A DNA stretch of 64,000 bases, taken from NCBI GenBank assembly GCA_021773835.1, contig JAJFJQ010000030.1, positions 44,054-108,053 on the forward strand, in the 5' to 3' direction. This document shows, piece after piece, positions 19,119 through 28,150 of the stretch. The position numbers and the translations under genes were made by a program. Numbering within the stretch: position 1 is the first letter of the stretch; the number at the start of each line of letters is the position of its first letter. The notes beneath the pieces were generated by a model that was not told the DNA's origin, did not search any database, and was given only the letters and a program-made list of their open reading frames with translations. This DNA is from Gammaproteobacteria bacterium. Lineage in GTDB: Bacteria; Pseudomonadota; Gammaproteobacteria; Ga0077536.

Positions 19119-19925
19119 ATGTCTGAGAATGCACGCTTCGCTGGACAAACGGCGATAGTTACGGGAGGAGCGGGTGGTATCGGCAGCGCTGTCGCGCTGC
19201 GGCTCGCCGCGGAGGGGGCCGCCATCGTCATAGTCGATCGTAATCCCGAAGGCTTCGACGAACTACAAGCCCAACTGCACGAACACACCCGTGACTACTT
19301 AACGCTCGAGCTCGATCCAGGACAGTGGGACGACGCGGTCGCGATGACTGCGATGTGTATCGACAAATTCGGTTGCGTGGACATCCTCGTGAACTCAACA
19401 GGCATTGCCAAGCCTCAGCCGTTCCTCGAGTTGACACCTGAAAACTGGCGGGCGCATATGAATTCACATTTGGACGCCACCTTCTACAGTATGCGAGCGG
19501 TAGCCCCTGAAATGGCAAAGAAGCACTATGGTCGGATCGTGAATATGGCCTCAATTGCAGGACTGATGGGTCCTATCGATCTAGCCCCATACGGCGCGGC
19601 AAAAGCCGGGATTATTGGTTTGACCAGGGCCGCTGCCTTCGAACTGGCCGACGTAGGCATAACTATCAACGCGATCGCTCCCGGCCCGGTCGAGACACCG
19701 ATGCTGACCTCTGCATGGAGTGCCGAAGCGCTGGCCGAGCGTGCTCAACACCTGCCGATCGCACGCTGGGCGACACCGGCTGAGATCGCAGACGTCATTG
19801 CCTTCCTCGTACTCAGGGAAACATCGTTCATTACTGGCGTGACGCTCCCCGTCGATGGTGGCTCGGTCGCTGCCGGCAGCTACATGGTGGAGAAGTACCG
19901 CCGCCGAAAACAGTCGCAACCCTAG
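19119..19925 (+). CDS. SDR-family oxidoreductase
   Basis: A 268-residue classical short-chain dehydrogenase. The cofactor motif is TGGAGGIG near residue 16, the NNAG-equivalent reads VNSTGI, and the catalytic Ser-Tyr-Lys set is in NMASIAGLMG and PYGAAKAG. ATG 19119 follows a GGAG site; the longer frame from 18969 has no homology. It starts a plus-strand run continuing with the BenD-like SDR and a Rieske oxygenase, and is divergent from the BVMO. It probably oxidises an alcohol to the ketone used by a BVMO, or reduces a ketone; direction and substrate are not readable. Confidence 0.88.
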   Translation: MSENARFAGQTAIVTGGAGGIGSAVALRLAAEGAAIVIVDRNPEGFDELQAQLHEHTRDYLTLELDPGQWDDAVAMTAMCIDKFGCVDILVNSTGIAKPQPFLELTPENWRAHMNSHLDATFYSMRAVAPEMAKKHYGRIVNMASIAGLMGPIDLAPYGAAKAGIIGLTRAAAFELADVGITINAIAPGPVETPMLTSAWSAEALAERAQHLPIARWATPAEIADVIAFLVLRETSFITGVTLPVDGGSVAAGSYMVEKYRRRKQSQP

Positions 19926-20024
19926 GGGCCGCCGTCACCGACGCGCGCATTGGTGATACTGGTAGACCAGCGCAGGTAACGCGCGAAAAAGCAATTACTG
20001 CCAATTGGAAGCGCAGGATAAAAT

Positions 20025-20804
20025 ATGAATCGGTTCACTGACAAAGTCGCAATTGTTACGGGCGCCGCGCAAGGCATCGGTAAGGCGTGTGCATTACGCT
20101 TTGCGGCCGAAGGTGCACGGGTCATCGTCGCCGATCGTGCGGAGAACGAAGCACGCGCCACTGCTGAGCAAATTCTAACGGATGGTGGCGAAGCAACAGT
20201 CAGCATTATCGACCTCGAAACCAGCGTCGGTGCGCGGCAGCTTGTGGAGGACGCCTTGAAAACGTTCGGACAGATTGATGTTTCCGTGCACAACGTTGGC
20301 GGTACTATCTGGGCCAAACCGTTCTGGGACTATGCAGATGATGAAATTGAAAAGGAGATCCGCCGTTCACTATGGCCAACGTTGTGGTGCTGCCGCGCCG
20401 TGATCCCGCATATGCGGGAGCGCGCCAAGGGCGCAATAGTCAATGTCGGATCGATAGCGACCCGCGGCATCTATCGCGTTCCTTACTCGGCTGCCAAGGG
20501 CGGTATCGAGGCAATTACGACGTGCCTGGCGATGGAGTTGGCGGATGACAACATTCGCGTCAATTGTGTCGCACCTGGCGGGGTCGATGTCGGCGAACGG
20601 GCGATCCCGCGAAACCCCATTCCACCCACTGAAGCTGATCGTTTAGGCATGGCCGCGGTATTCGAACAAACACTGCGAGATACGCCGATGAAACGCTTCT
20701 CCACCCCCGAAGAGCAGGCAGCGGCGATCGCCTTTTTGGCCTCGGACGATGCTTCCTATATTACCGGGCAAACATTGTTCGCTGGTGGCGGCGCGATCGG
20801 TTAA
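20025..20804 (+). CDS. BenD-like cis-dihydrodiol dehydrogenase (SDR)
   Basis: A 259-residue SDR with strong resemblance to BenD (1,6-dihydroxycyclohexa-2,4-diene-1-carboxylate dehydrogenase). Beyond the TGAAQGIG cofactor motif, it has the BenD-typical NVGGTIWAKPF, RRSLWPTLWCCRAV and VNVGSIATRGIYRVPYSAAK, the last holding the catalytic Ser, Tyr and Lys, and later PRNPIPP. BenD converts the cis-diol made by benzoate dioxygenase to catechol with NAD+. It lies just upstream of one Rieske alpha/beta pair and about 3.4 kb before the BenA-like subunit, so it likely rearomatises a dihydrodiol made by one of them. The substrate may be a substituted benzoate or cyclohexadiene. Confidence 0.88.
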   Translation: MNRFTDKVAIVTGAAQGIGKACALRFAAEGARVIVADRAENEARATAEQILTDGGEATVSIIDLETSVGARQLVEDALKTFGQIDVSVHNVGGTIWAKPFWDYADDEIEKEIRRSLWPTLWCCRAVIPHMRERAKGAIVNVGSIATRGIYRVPYSAAKGGIEAITTCLAMELADDNIRVNCVAPGGVDVGERAIPRNPIPPTEADRLGMAAVFEQTLRDTPMKRFSTPEEQAAAIAFLASDDASYITGQTLFAGGGAIG

Positions 20805-20944
20805 GCCGCAGATCGACCACAACGCCTTACCACATGCACCCTACCCCAGCTAGACACATGAAAAGACAATTGGGCGACGGTCCGAGAAATGCCCTTGTTC
20901 GAATGGTAGTCGGGCCGTTTGCGTATTCCACCAGGGAGGACTAA

Positions 20945-22132
20945 ATGCACATCGACGCAGCAAGAACCGGGCTCGTTTGGCCCGCCAATCTCAACGAAAT
21001 TCCGAAAGAGGTTTTTACCCGCGCGGATATATTCGATGACGAGCTCAAGCAGATATTTTACGGTGCTGAGTGGCATCCGGTCGCGCATGTGGGTGAGATC
21101 CCCAATCCAGGTGATTTCAAAACTTTTTCGCTTGGCGAGATCCCACTGCTTATTGCACGCGCGAAAGACAACGAAGTGCGTGTCTTTTATAATGCCTGCT
21201 CGCATCGCGGTAACCAGGTAGAGGCGGCGCCGTACGGTAACAAACGCGAATTTGAATGCCCCTATCATCGGTGGCTATTCGGCATCGATGGAGATCTAGT
21301 CGGGTGCCCCAGCGAGCGCGAATTCAGCCCTGGCTTTGAACGAAAAAACTATCCGCTAAAGCAACCACGAACGGACAAGTTCCAGGGTCTAGTATTCATC
21401 ACTTTGAGCGACGAGACGCCACCCCTAAAAGACTTTCTCGGCGACATCAGGCCGACACTCGCCGAGGCCATGGCCGGCGACGGGCGACTCAAATTGATCG
21501 GCTATCAACGAGTCAAATACAAGACCAATTGGAAGGCCTATTGCGACAATGACGGCTACCACGCGCCACTGCTACATCGCGCCTTCCAATTGCTCAACTG
21601 GCAGGGCGGTACGGGTCGCCAGTTCGCAACCCGCGAATACGGTCATATTGGATTCGAAAGTGAACTGACGGTTGCGCGCGTCGGGAATACACTCAATGAT
21701 CCGTCCATTGTCGAATTTAAAGGCGTGGATCCCTCCAAGGGCTCGCGCGTCGTCGAACTGTTCCCCTTCTTTATCGCCACCAAGCATCTGGACACGATTA
21801 ATTTGCGCTTCGCGATTGCACGCTCAGTCGATGAAACGGAGGTACACTATGCGTATTTCCACCACCTCGACGATGACGACGAACTGGTTCGCCACCGCAT
21901 CCGTCAATCATCCAATCTTCTCGGGCCGTGCGGCTTGGTTAGCATGGAGGATGCATCGGTTTTCCATCGCGTACACATCGGCAACCACACTCCAGGGACC
22001 GTTGCCTTTCAGAAGGGCGTGACGGATACGCGTAAACTTTCGTTTCAATTCAAGCAAAATGACGAGACCGGTAATCTGCCGCGTTGGGAACACTACCGGC
22101 GGGTAATGGGCTTCGAGCGATCAACAACGTGA
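20945..22132 (+). CDS. Rieske ring-hydroxylating oxygenase, alpha subunit
   Basis: A 395-residue catalytic subunit. The Rieske [2Fe-2S] ligands are Cys85 and His87 (NACSHRG) and Cys105 and His108 (CPYHRW); Arg replaces the usual Gly or Ala of HGW. The mononuclear iron histidines are His206 and His211 in NDGYHAPLLH. A strong AGGGAGGA site precedes the ATG at 20945. It overlaps the beta-subunit start as GTGA (22129-22132). With the BenD-like SDR 140 bases upstream it forms a dihydroxylation and dehydrogenation set. Electron-transfer partners are not encoded nearby. Confidence 0.9.
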   Translation: MHIDAARTGLVWPANLNEIPKEVFTRADIFDDELKQIFYGAEWHPVAHVGEIPNPGDFKTFSLGEIPLLIARAKDNEVRVFYNACSHRGNQVEAAPYGNKREFECPYHRWLFGIDGDLVGCPSEREFSPGFERKNYPLKQPRTDKFQGLVFITLSDETPPLKDFLGDIRPTLAEAMAGDGRLKLIGYQRVKYKTNWKAYCDNDGYHAPLLHRAFQLLNWQGGTGRQFATREYGHIGFESELTVARVGNTLNDPSIVEFKGVDPSKGSRVVELFPFFIATKHLDTINLRFAIARSVDETEVHYAYFHHLDDDDELVRHRIRQSSNLLGPCGLVSMEDASVFHRVHIGNHTPGTVAFQKGVTDTRKLSFQFKQNDETGNLPRWEHYRRVMGFERSTT

Positions 22133-22620
22133 GTTCCGATTCCGACGCCCAAAGCGCGATCGTGGATGTGCAAAACGCCTATATCGAAGCGCTGGACAAT
22201 AAAGACATGCCCGCTTGGCTCGCGACTTTCGACGAACGCGACGATGCCTCCTACATCCTCACCACACGCGACAACGAGCAGCAGGGTTTACCGTTGTGCC
22301 TGATGCTGGATGATTGCCACGCGCGATTAAAAGATCGCGTTACCTATATCACCAAGATTTGGGCCGGGACCTTCCAAGACTACCGCACACGCCACGTCGT
22401 TCAGCAAGTCGCGTGTGCAGCTGCAGCCGACAATCAGTATGACGTGCGTTCTAATTTCTCTGTTTTTTATACGCCGAGCGATACGGGGCAATCGAGTTTG
22501 CTCGCCTGCGGCGTCTATCTGGATCGCATAGCAATTACCCCAACTGGCGCGCGTTTCGTTACCAAAAAGGCGGTGACCGATACCTCCGTGATGCCTCAAT
22601 ATCTGGTTTACCCGTTGTAG
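22129..22620 (+). CDS. Rieske ring-hydroxylating oxygenase, beta subunit
   Basis: A 163-residue protein of the small, SnoaL-like beta-subunit fold. AIVDVQNAYIEALDNKDM at the N-terminus, LMLDDCHARLKDRVTYI and the arginine-containing YRTRHVVQQV are in the expected places. The start is the GTG at 22129, which overlaps the alpha-subunit stop (GTGA); the track of homology begins exactly there. It has no catalytic metal and shapes the alpha3beta3 hexamer. It is followed by a GC-rich hairpin. Confidence 0.84.
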   Translation: MSSDSDAQSAIVDVQNAYIEALDNKDMPAWLATFDERDDASYILTTRDNEQQGLPLCLMLDDCHARLKDRVTYITKIWAGTFQDYRTRHVVQQVACAAAADNQYDVRSNFSVFYTPSDTGQSSLLACGVYLDRIAITPTGARFVTKKAVTDTSVMPQYLVYPL

Positions 22621-22626
22621 TTATCT

Positions 22627-22651
22627 GGCCCCGACCTCCACCCCTGGGGCC
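22627..22651 (+). terminator. possible hairpin terminator after the Rieske beta gene
   Basis: Arms GGCCCC (22627-22632) and GGGGCC (22646-22651) can pair around a 13-base loop, seven bases after the beta-subunit stop. There is no T-run after it, so intrinsic termination is uncertain. Confidence 0.3.
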
Positions 22652-22734
22652 TAGAGCCGCGGATAAGCACAACCGAATCTCCCTGGTTGCAGTCGCGGCG
22701 CCAACGGCATCGATGGCATTCGCAATTTCACGGT

Positions 22735-22885
22735 TGTCGGACTTAGGGGTTCGTAGCGAGGCGGGTGGAAAATCGTTTCCATTTTTTCGCCATTTTGAGG
22801 CGCATAGTGATGACTACGTAACGAAACATGGCGGAGTAATGGGCCGATTGCCCGCCGCCGCAGTAGAATCGGCCTAAATCTGACA
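22735..22885. mobile_element. MITE-like element or small insertion-sequence remnant
   Basis: A stretch of about 150 bases bounded by inverted repeats TGTCGGACTTAGG (22735-22747) and, on the other strand, TGTCAGATTTAGG (22873-22885), 11 of 13 identical. The interior has no recognised gene; the rest of the 22621-22960 gap holds nothing else identifiable. A similar end, GGAGCCTGTCGGACTTAGG, recurs at 42499-42517. No target duplication could be defined. Confidence 0.45.
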
Positions 22886-22960
22886 GGCTCCTGGCCTTCT
22901 TTCAATTTACTGCACTGCTCATGGATTCACGTCCGCAGCTCACGCAGCGTGATTAATCGT

Positions 22961-23857
22961 TCATAATTCCACATCCAGTCCGTAGCCCTTTGCTTCAGGA
23001 CCGTGGCCGAAGATATCGCCGGTGTAGTACTCCTGCTGGGTCAGCGATCTTCGCGCGCCCCAACCGAGCTCGAGCAACCAGCCGGACGGCGTAGCCATAT
23101 AGAACGTCAGCGCCTGGTCGTTTGAATGCTTGCCCAGTTGCAGCGCCACATCGATTTCACGACCGCGTATGATGTCGTGCGCCATGCCAAGGTCGTCTAG
23201 TTGCTGATATTCGAGCATCAAATGATTGATGCGCTTTTCCTGTGGCCCGAGCCCGAATGCGAGAGAATGCTGACGATCATTGCAATGCATGAAATAAATT
23301 TCCGCGACTATCCCGTTCGGCATCTTGAGTTTGTATTCCACCGCACCGCTTAGGCCCAAAACCTCGTAAAACGCGGCTGCGGCGGCGGGATCCTCTTGCC
23401 TGAGAATGCAATGACCGATCCCTTGATCACCGGTCACAAACCCACCATACATTCTGCGTCCCGGGTGGAACGGGAATTTTGTCTCCACGCGTGCACCATA
23501 GAATATCTCTGTCGGGTTGCCGCCGGGGTCGTCCAACTTCAACAACCCAAGTACGTGGCGTTCTTCGGCCTCCGCCGCGCTCGCTGCGCGAAATTCGATG
23601 CCCGCGTCGTCGAGTTGTCGCGCCATCTCTTCAAGCTCCCGCGGTCCGGTAACGCGCCAACCACAGTAGGCGAGATCGTCATCGCCACCGACGTGCATGA
23701 TGAAGCGATGATGCCAGTGATCCATGCGCAGATAGAATCGATCAACCTCACCCTCATCGAGCACCTCCATACCGACGCAGCCTGCGGCATAGTCGCGCCA
23801 CGCATCAGCATCGGTGATATTGAACCCCATATATGCAAGCTCGGTTACTTTAACCAT
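22961..23857 (-). CDS. two-domain VOC extradiol dioxygenase, BphC/HsaC-like
   Basis: A 298-residue class I extradiol dioxygenase, the usual length for 2,3-dihydroxybiphenyl 1,2-dioxygenases. The Fe(II) ligands line up: His149 (GIGHCIL), His212 (RINHLMLEY) and Glu263 (GWLLELGWG). The second-shell catalytic histidines are at about 197 (RQHSLAF) and 244 (GKHSND). The N-terminal domain is the non-metal copy. It is convergent with the Rieske operon and lies divergently from the BenA-like gene. With the HsaA-like hydroxylase at 26103 it would open bicyclic or steroid-type catechols; that pairing is inference. Confidence 0.9.
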   Translation of the reverse strand: MVKVTELAYMGFNITDADAWRDYAAGCVGMEVLDEGEVDRFYLRMDHWHHRFIMHVGGDDDLAYCGWRVTGPRELEEMARQLDDAGIEFRAASAAEAEERHVLGLLKLDDPGGNPTEIFYGARVETKFPFHPGRRMYGGFVTGDQGIGHCILRQEDPAAAAAFYEVLGLSGAVEYKLKMPNGIVAEIYFMHCNDRQHSLAFGLGPQEKRINHLMLEYQQLDDLGMAHDIIRGREIDVALQLGKHSNDQALTFYMATPSGWLLELGWGARRSLTQQEYYTGDIFGHGPEAKGYGLDVEL

Positions 23858-24229
23858 AATAATTCACACCTCTTATCAACTACCGGGTTTCGTCCTTTAC
23901 CTGGCACAGTAAAAATATATTTTCACACGTCAACGGAACGGTTTCTAAATTGCGGCTGCAAACTATCGTTGATGGTAGAAAATATGATCATCATCAATAA
24001 CCTGTAGACATGCAATATGTTCGCCGCCACTACGTTCCGGCACCCGTAAAACGACGCGTGTTTTACCCACCAATTAATTGCTTGGCTTACCCCAGAGGCA
24101 ACATTGCCTATAATGGCACCTTTATGAGCCACCCAGCATAATTGGATCGATCCCCGCCGACCTGAATTGAGCCCTTTTTGGGGGAAACGTTCCGAAATCC
24201 GAGCACGGCTGTTTCTGAGGACAACATCT

Positions 24230-25594
24230 ATGACCATTAGCATCGATGAATTACGGTCGCTCATTGACGAGCAACCAGGGGAAGGCATCTACCGTGTGCA
24301 CCGCAGAATATTCACCGATGAGGAACTGTTCGAACTCGAAATACGACATATCTTTGAAGGCGGATGGGTGTTTCTCGCCCACGAAAGTCAAATAGCCGAA
24401 CCACATGATTTTATTACTACAGTCGTTGGACGCCATGGGGTCATCATCAACCGCAACAGCGAAGGCCGTCTCGGTGGCTTTATCAATGCATGTCAGCACC
24501 GCGGCACGGTCCTCGAACTCATGAGCAGAGGCAACAAAAAGATTTTTATGTGCCCATTCCACGGTTGGTGTTACAAATCGACAGGAGAACTCGTCGATTG
24601 TGGAGATTCCGAAAAAGCCGGTTATAGCGCACAGTTCGACAAGATGAAGTTAGGGCTAAAACCGCTACCCAAGCTTGAAAGCTATCGCGGATTTATCTTC
24701 GGCAGTCTCAAGCCTGACGTACCAGCGCTCGAAGACCATTTAGGTCAGGCCGCGCGATGTATCGATCATATTGTCGACCAACACCCGGCAGGCCAGCTCG
24801 AAGTCCTCCCCGGGCAACAATCGTACACTTTCGACGGCAACTGGAAACTACAAGCCGAAAATGGTGTCGACGGCTACCACGTCGGTACGATCCACGCGAA
24901 CTATATTCAAACAGTTAGTCGACGCCAGCAAACGTTAGGGGAAAAAGATCCTGTCAAAGCGGCTGACGTACTCCGGCTCGATCAATGTCCTGGCGGCTTT
25001 TTCGCATTCGACAATGGCCATGTGCTGCTATGGAATGAATGGCCAAATCCACAAGTACGACCTGCTTGGTCACAACGCGACGCATTAGCGACACGATTTG
25101 GCAACGATAAGGCCGATTGGATGACACAGTATTTACGCAATCTCCTGATTTACCCCAACGTTTTTCTCATGGATCAGATGAGTACCCAAATCCGCATTTT
25201 TCGACCGCTAGCCGTTGATAAGACCGAGGTCAGAACGATGTGCTTCGCGCCTGTGGGCGAACCAGCCGATGCGCGTGTCCGCCGCATCCGTCAATATGAA
25301 GATTTTTTTAATGCGAGCGGTATGGCAACTCCCGACGACCTTGCAGCGTTCAATGCGAGCCAGATTGGCTTCAGCGCTAACACGGCCGAGTGGAGCGATG
25401 TATCACGCGGTGCCTGTAACGTGATCAACGGTCCCGACGAACAAGCGCGCAAACTCGATTTGGAGCCGAAATATTGCGGTAGCCAGCTTGAAGATGAGGC
25501 TATATACCTTAACGAGCACCGACGCTGGCTGGAACTATTGAGCGACGGACTCGAACGCGACGAACGCGAGCGGGCCGCCCGCGATGTCGCCTGA
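24230..25594 (+). CDS. benzoate/toluate 1,2-dioxygenase-type Rieske alpha subunit (BenA/XylX-like)
   Basis: A 454-residue alpha subunit with the benzoate dioxygenase pattern: YRVHRRIFTDEELFELEIRH and IFEGGWVFLAHESQI near the start. Rieske ligands are Cys88 and His90 (ACQHRG) and Cys108 and His111 (CPFHGW). Iron histidines are His217 and His222 in VDGYHVGTIH. The ATG at 24230 follows TGAGGA. The coding end overlaps the start of the BenB-like partner at 25584. Benzoate or a substituted benzoate or anthranilate is the likely substrate; a BenC reductase is absent. Confidence 0.9.
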   Translation: MTISIDELRSLIDEQPGEGIYRVHRRIFTDEELFELEIRHIFEGGWVFLAHESQIAEPHDFITTVVGRHGVIINRNSEGRLGGFINACQHRGTVLELMSRGNKKIFMCPFHGWCYKSTGELVDCGDSEKAGYSAQFDKMKLGLKPLPKLESYRGFIFGSLKPDVPALEDHLGQAARCIDHIVDQHPAGQLEVLPGQQSYTFDGNWKLQAENGVDGYHVGTIHANYIQTVSRRQQTLGEKDPVKAADVLRLDQCPGGFFAFDNGHVLLWNEWPNPQVRPAWSQRDALATRFGNDKADWMTQYLRNLLIYPNVFLMDQMSTQIRIFRPLAVDKTEVRTMCFAPVGEPADARVRRIRQYEDFFNASGMATPDDLAAFNASQIGFSANTAEWSDVSRGACNVINGPDEQARKLDLEPKYCGSQLEDEAIYLNEHRRWLELLSDGLERDERERAARDVA

Positions 25595-26055
25595 GGTATC
25601 CGATGCAGCACGCGAACTCGTTTCGCTCGAAGCTTGGTTGCTCGATCAGCGCGATTGGGACGCGTGGCTGGGGCTATACGCCGAGGATGCGGAATACTGG
25701 CTACCATGCTGGGAGGACGAGTACATCCTCACAAAAAACCCAAATACTGAGGTGTCACTGATCTATTACAACAGCAGAGCAGGACTCGAGGACCGAGCGC
25801 TCTCTCGCATCGACTCCGCTGCCACGCACTTGTCACATGGTCAATGTCGCCATGGTAACCGAGAACACCGACGGTAATATCGTGGTCCAATCCAATTGGT
25901 CCACGCACTCCTACCGGCTCACCAAAGCGAATTGCTTTTTCGGACAGCAAACGCACACGCTACGGGCCGCTGACGGTGGCTTAAAGATCGCAAAACGCAA
26001 GATAATCGTAGCTAACGACTGCATCCCCAACGTACTCGATTTTTACAGCGTTTAA
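25584..26055 (+). pseudogene. BenB-like Rieske beta subunit, frameshifted
   Basis: The first frame from ATG 25584 reads EAWLLDQRDWDAWLGLYAED, AEYWLPCWEDEYILTKNP and SLIYYNSRAGLEDRAL, all typical of BenB/XylY, then runs into unrelated sequence. From about 25801 the next frame continues the family pattern: STPLPRTCHMVNVAMV, QSNWSTHSYRL and RKIIVANDCIPNVLDFYSV, ending at 26055. The two halves fit together with a one-base gain or two-base loss near 25795-25815. The gene overlaps the BenA-like stop by 11 bases. If the lesion is real, the dioxygenase lacks its partner; if it is an assembly error, the gene is intact. Confidence 0.85.
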
Positions 26056-26102
26056 GCGACGCGCGGGCGCGCATCGGTCTGGTGTCTGGCGAGATATGCG
26101 CG

Positions 26103-27323
26103 CTAATAGATCGACGGCATAGGATCCTGCCCCACCAGGTAGCGACCATAATTGCGGATGCCGACTTCGTAATTCGATACGACGTGCTGCGCTATCGAAT
26201 GAATATCCCGCCAGAAACGCTGAATTGGGGTCCCGGCGAAGATCGCGGAGGCCCCGGCATTCTCGAACATCGCCGTTGCCGCAACGCGCGCCTCGCGGGC
26301 CATGAACGCGCGCCAGGCGAAAGCGCGTACCCGCAGCTCCATGAGATCGACCGCCTTTCCGTCCACCACCGCCTGACCAACGGCCATGAGTTCGTCTGCA
26401 TTGCTATAAAGCAAATGTTCACAGGCGTCGAGGCGTACTGAGTTTTCAGCTACGAGCATTTGCGAATGCACCATTTGATCCTGGCGCTCTACGGTAAAGG
26501 TCGGAACTCGTTTCTGCATAATATCGCGGAAAAGGTCGACCATAGCCTGGGCACCGCCGACCGGGCAGCCCATCAGAGATAGACAGATACCAGGGCCAAA
26601 CGGGATCCGATATAACGGCCCTGGATTATAAGTGTGCCCGGGCGCGATCCCTTCATGGATCAACTTCGACAAACTCAGGGTGCGATAGTCGGGCACGAAT
26701 TGTTTCTCAACCTTGACCCCGCAGCTACCCGTCCCGCGCATACCGAGTGTGTCCCAATCGTTGAGAACCTCGCAGTCTGACTTCGGCAGGAACAACATAC
26801 GATAGTCCGGCTCACCCGCATTGGGGGCTGCTATCATGACGCCAAGCGCAATGTATTTCGCCCACAGCACACCACTCGAAAACTTCCAGTCACCGCTGAG
26901 TACGTAGCCGTCTGCAACGCGTTCAGCGCGGCCGGTCGGCGCGAACACGTCGGAAAACAAGACGTGCGGATCCTCACCCCACATCTCATCTTGCATCTGC
27001 GGAGTAACGAACGCCCCCCACCAATGATGGACCGACAAGATACTGTACACCCACGCCGCCGCCATATCATGTTGTGCCAAGGCTTGACTGATGCGTACCT
27101 GCGCGGGGAATCCCATTTCCAACCCGCCGAAACGACGCGGTTGTAATACTTGAAATAGGCCCGCGTTGCTCATGTCCGCGACGATGTGATCGTCCAATTT
27201 ACGATCGCGCTCAGCCTGGACAGCCTGTGCCGCGGCGCGTTCACCAATGCAATGGGCGGCATCGAGCAATTCATCCAGTGACATTTGTTCACTAGGATCT
27301 ACGTATTCCTTGATTGTTGCCAC
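26103..27323 (-). CDS. HsaA-like flavin-dependent hydroxylase (acyl-CoA dehydrogenase fold)
   Basis: A 406-residue protein with the acyl-CoA dehydrogenase fold of group D flavin monooxygenases such as HsaA, the oxygenase that hydroxylates the phenolic A ring in steroid breakdown. Supporting blocks are LFQVLQPRRFGGLEMGF, GDWKFSSGVLWAKY, LNDWDTLGMRGTGSCGVKVE and a C-terminal half ending in IQRFWRDIHSIAQHV. Start is GTG at 27323 with GGAGG nine bases upstream. It is convergent with the BenAB-like pair. No HsaB-type flavin reductase is present. A true dehydrogenase or other two-component hydroxylase remains possible. Confidence 0.82.
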   Translation of the reverse strand: MATIKEYVDPSEQMSLDELLDAAHCIGERAAAQAVQAERDRKLDDHIVADMSNAGLFQVLQPRRFGGLEMGFPAQVRISQALAQHDMAAAWVYSILSVHHWWGAFVTPQMQDEMWGEDPHVLFSDVFAPTGRAERVADGYVLSGDWKFSSGVLWAKYIALGVMIAAPNAGEPDYRMLFLPKSDCEVLNDWDTLGMRGTGSCGVKVEKQFVPDYRTLSLSKLIHEGIAPGHTYNPGPLYRIPFGPGICLSLMGCPVGGAQAMVDLFRDIMQKRVPTFTVERQDQMVHSQMLVAENSVRLDACEHLLYSNADELMAVGQAVVDGKAVDLMELRVRAFAWRAFMAREARVAATAMFENAGASAIFAGTPIQRFWRDIHSIAQHVVSNYEVGIRNYGRYLVGQDPMPSIY

Positions 27324-27415
27324 GTTGTCCAGCCTCCGTTAACGTGCATTCGCTCGGCGTCGCGTCGATCGGTTACCAGGCAGTTCATGCGTTAGGGCAA
27401 TGTTAGCAAGAGTAC

Positions 27416-27931
27416 CTACCCGTTAGGCGTCCCTACCGTAATTCCCATACGACGCAGCACGTCTGGAAGACCGGGATCCGCCGTCGCGAACTTCAGCTTC
27501 TCCATCCCCAAGTATGAGTTCGGCATGTCTCGGAAAACCGCTGGCGGATTATCACAATAGACCTCCAGTTCATGACCGTCCGGATCGAGAAAGTAAATGC
27601 TGTCCGTGATCCCGTGGTTTACCGTGAACGAGATGGGAACGCCGCGGTCCTTGAGTTCATCATATGCCGCTTCCAATTGCTCGGCTTTCTCTAGACGAAA
27701 CGCAATGTGCGCAAGTCCGAGCGCGCGGCCGTCCGGTTGCGTGGCTTGCAGGCCGACTTCCAGTAGAGCAAGTTCGTGGTGGTCGCGCCCGTGGTTCGCA
27801 AGAAACAGTAAGCCAGCTTGTGAACTGTCGTTCATTACTTCCATACCGAGTACCTCAGTGTAAAAAGCCCGCGATCGCCCGAGGTCCCTGACTTTAATCA
27901 CGACATGTCCAATCCGTTCTGGTTTGATCAT
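27416..27931 (-). CDS. VOC-family protein, single-domain catechol 2,3-dioxygenase-like
   Basis: A 171-residue vicinal-oxygen-chelate protein with two beta-alpha-beta modules. Candidate metal ligands are His9 (RIGHVVIKV), His75 (LAHIAF) and Glu123 (DPDGHELEVY), the normal trio for type I extradiol enzymes and glyalase-like relatives. The ATG at 27931 has AGGGGAAC upstream. It lies just upstream of the HsaA-like gene on the same strand (about 90 bases), so the two probably form a hydroxylation and cleavage pair. A fosfomycin-resistance or glyoxalase-like role is less likely in this setting. Confidence 0.8.
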   Translation of the reverse strand: MIKPERIGHVVIKVRDLGRSRAFYTEVLGMEVMNDSSQAGLLFLANHGRDHHELALLEVGLQATQPDGRALGLAHIAFRLEKAEQLEAAYDELKDRGVPISFTVNHGITDSIYFLDPDGHELEVYCDNPPAVFRDMPNSYLGMEKLKFATADPGLPDVLRRMGITVGTPNG

Positions 27932-28107
27932 TGTTTGTTCCCCTATTTCGCCATGACAGAAAACCTTACTCGATTATGCGGCCGTGGCTCGCGGCGCGAC
28001 GTTTTGTTACGGCTAGAAGGTACCCGGGCTCTGGCCGAAAACCAAATATCAATCCTCGTCGCGTTGACATCGCGGTCGGTCGTTCGGTACCGACTTAAGC
28101 CTGCTTC

Positions 28108-28150
28108 GGGTCGGAGCCTGAGGGATCTCCACGAAATTAGGCGAAATCAG
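28108..28150. repeat. partial copy of the IS4-type left end
   Basis: About 40 bases resemble the left end of the IS at 28925: CCACGAAATTAG is identical in both (28128 and 28944 areas), and the preceding GAGCCTGAGGGATCT matches GACCCTGACGGGTCC at 11 of 15 positions. It looks like the stump of another copy of the same element, at the 3' edge of the sulfotransferase gene. Confidence 0.55.

Noticed and set aside
22651..22905. 84-codon minus-strand frame in the gap after the Rieske beta gene
   Set aside because: No recognisable motif, and it overlaps the MITE-like inverted repeats.
25790..25820. Programmed ribosomal frameshift in the BenB-like gene
   Set aside because: No slippery heptamer or downstream structure seen, and BenB genes are not known to use frameshifting; mutation or sequence error is simpler.
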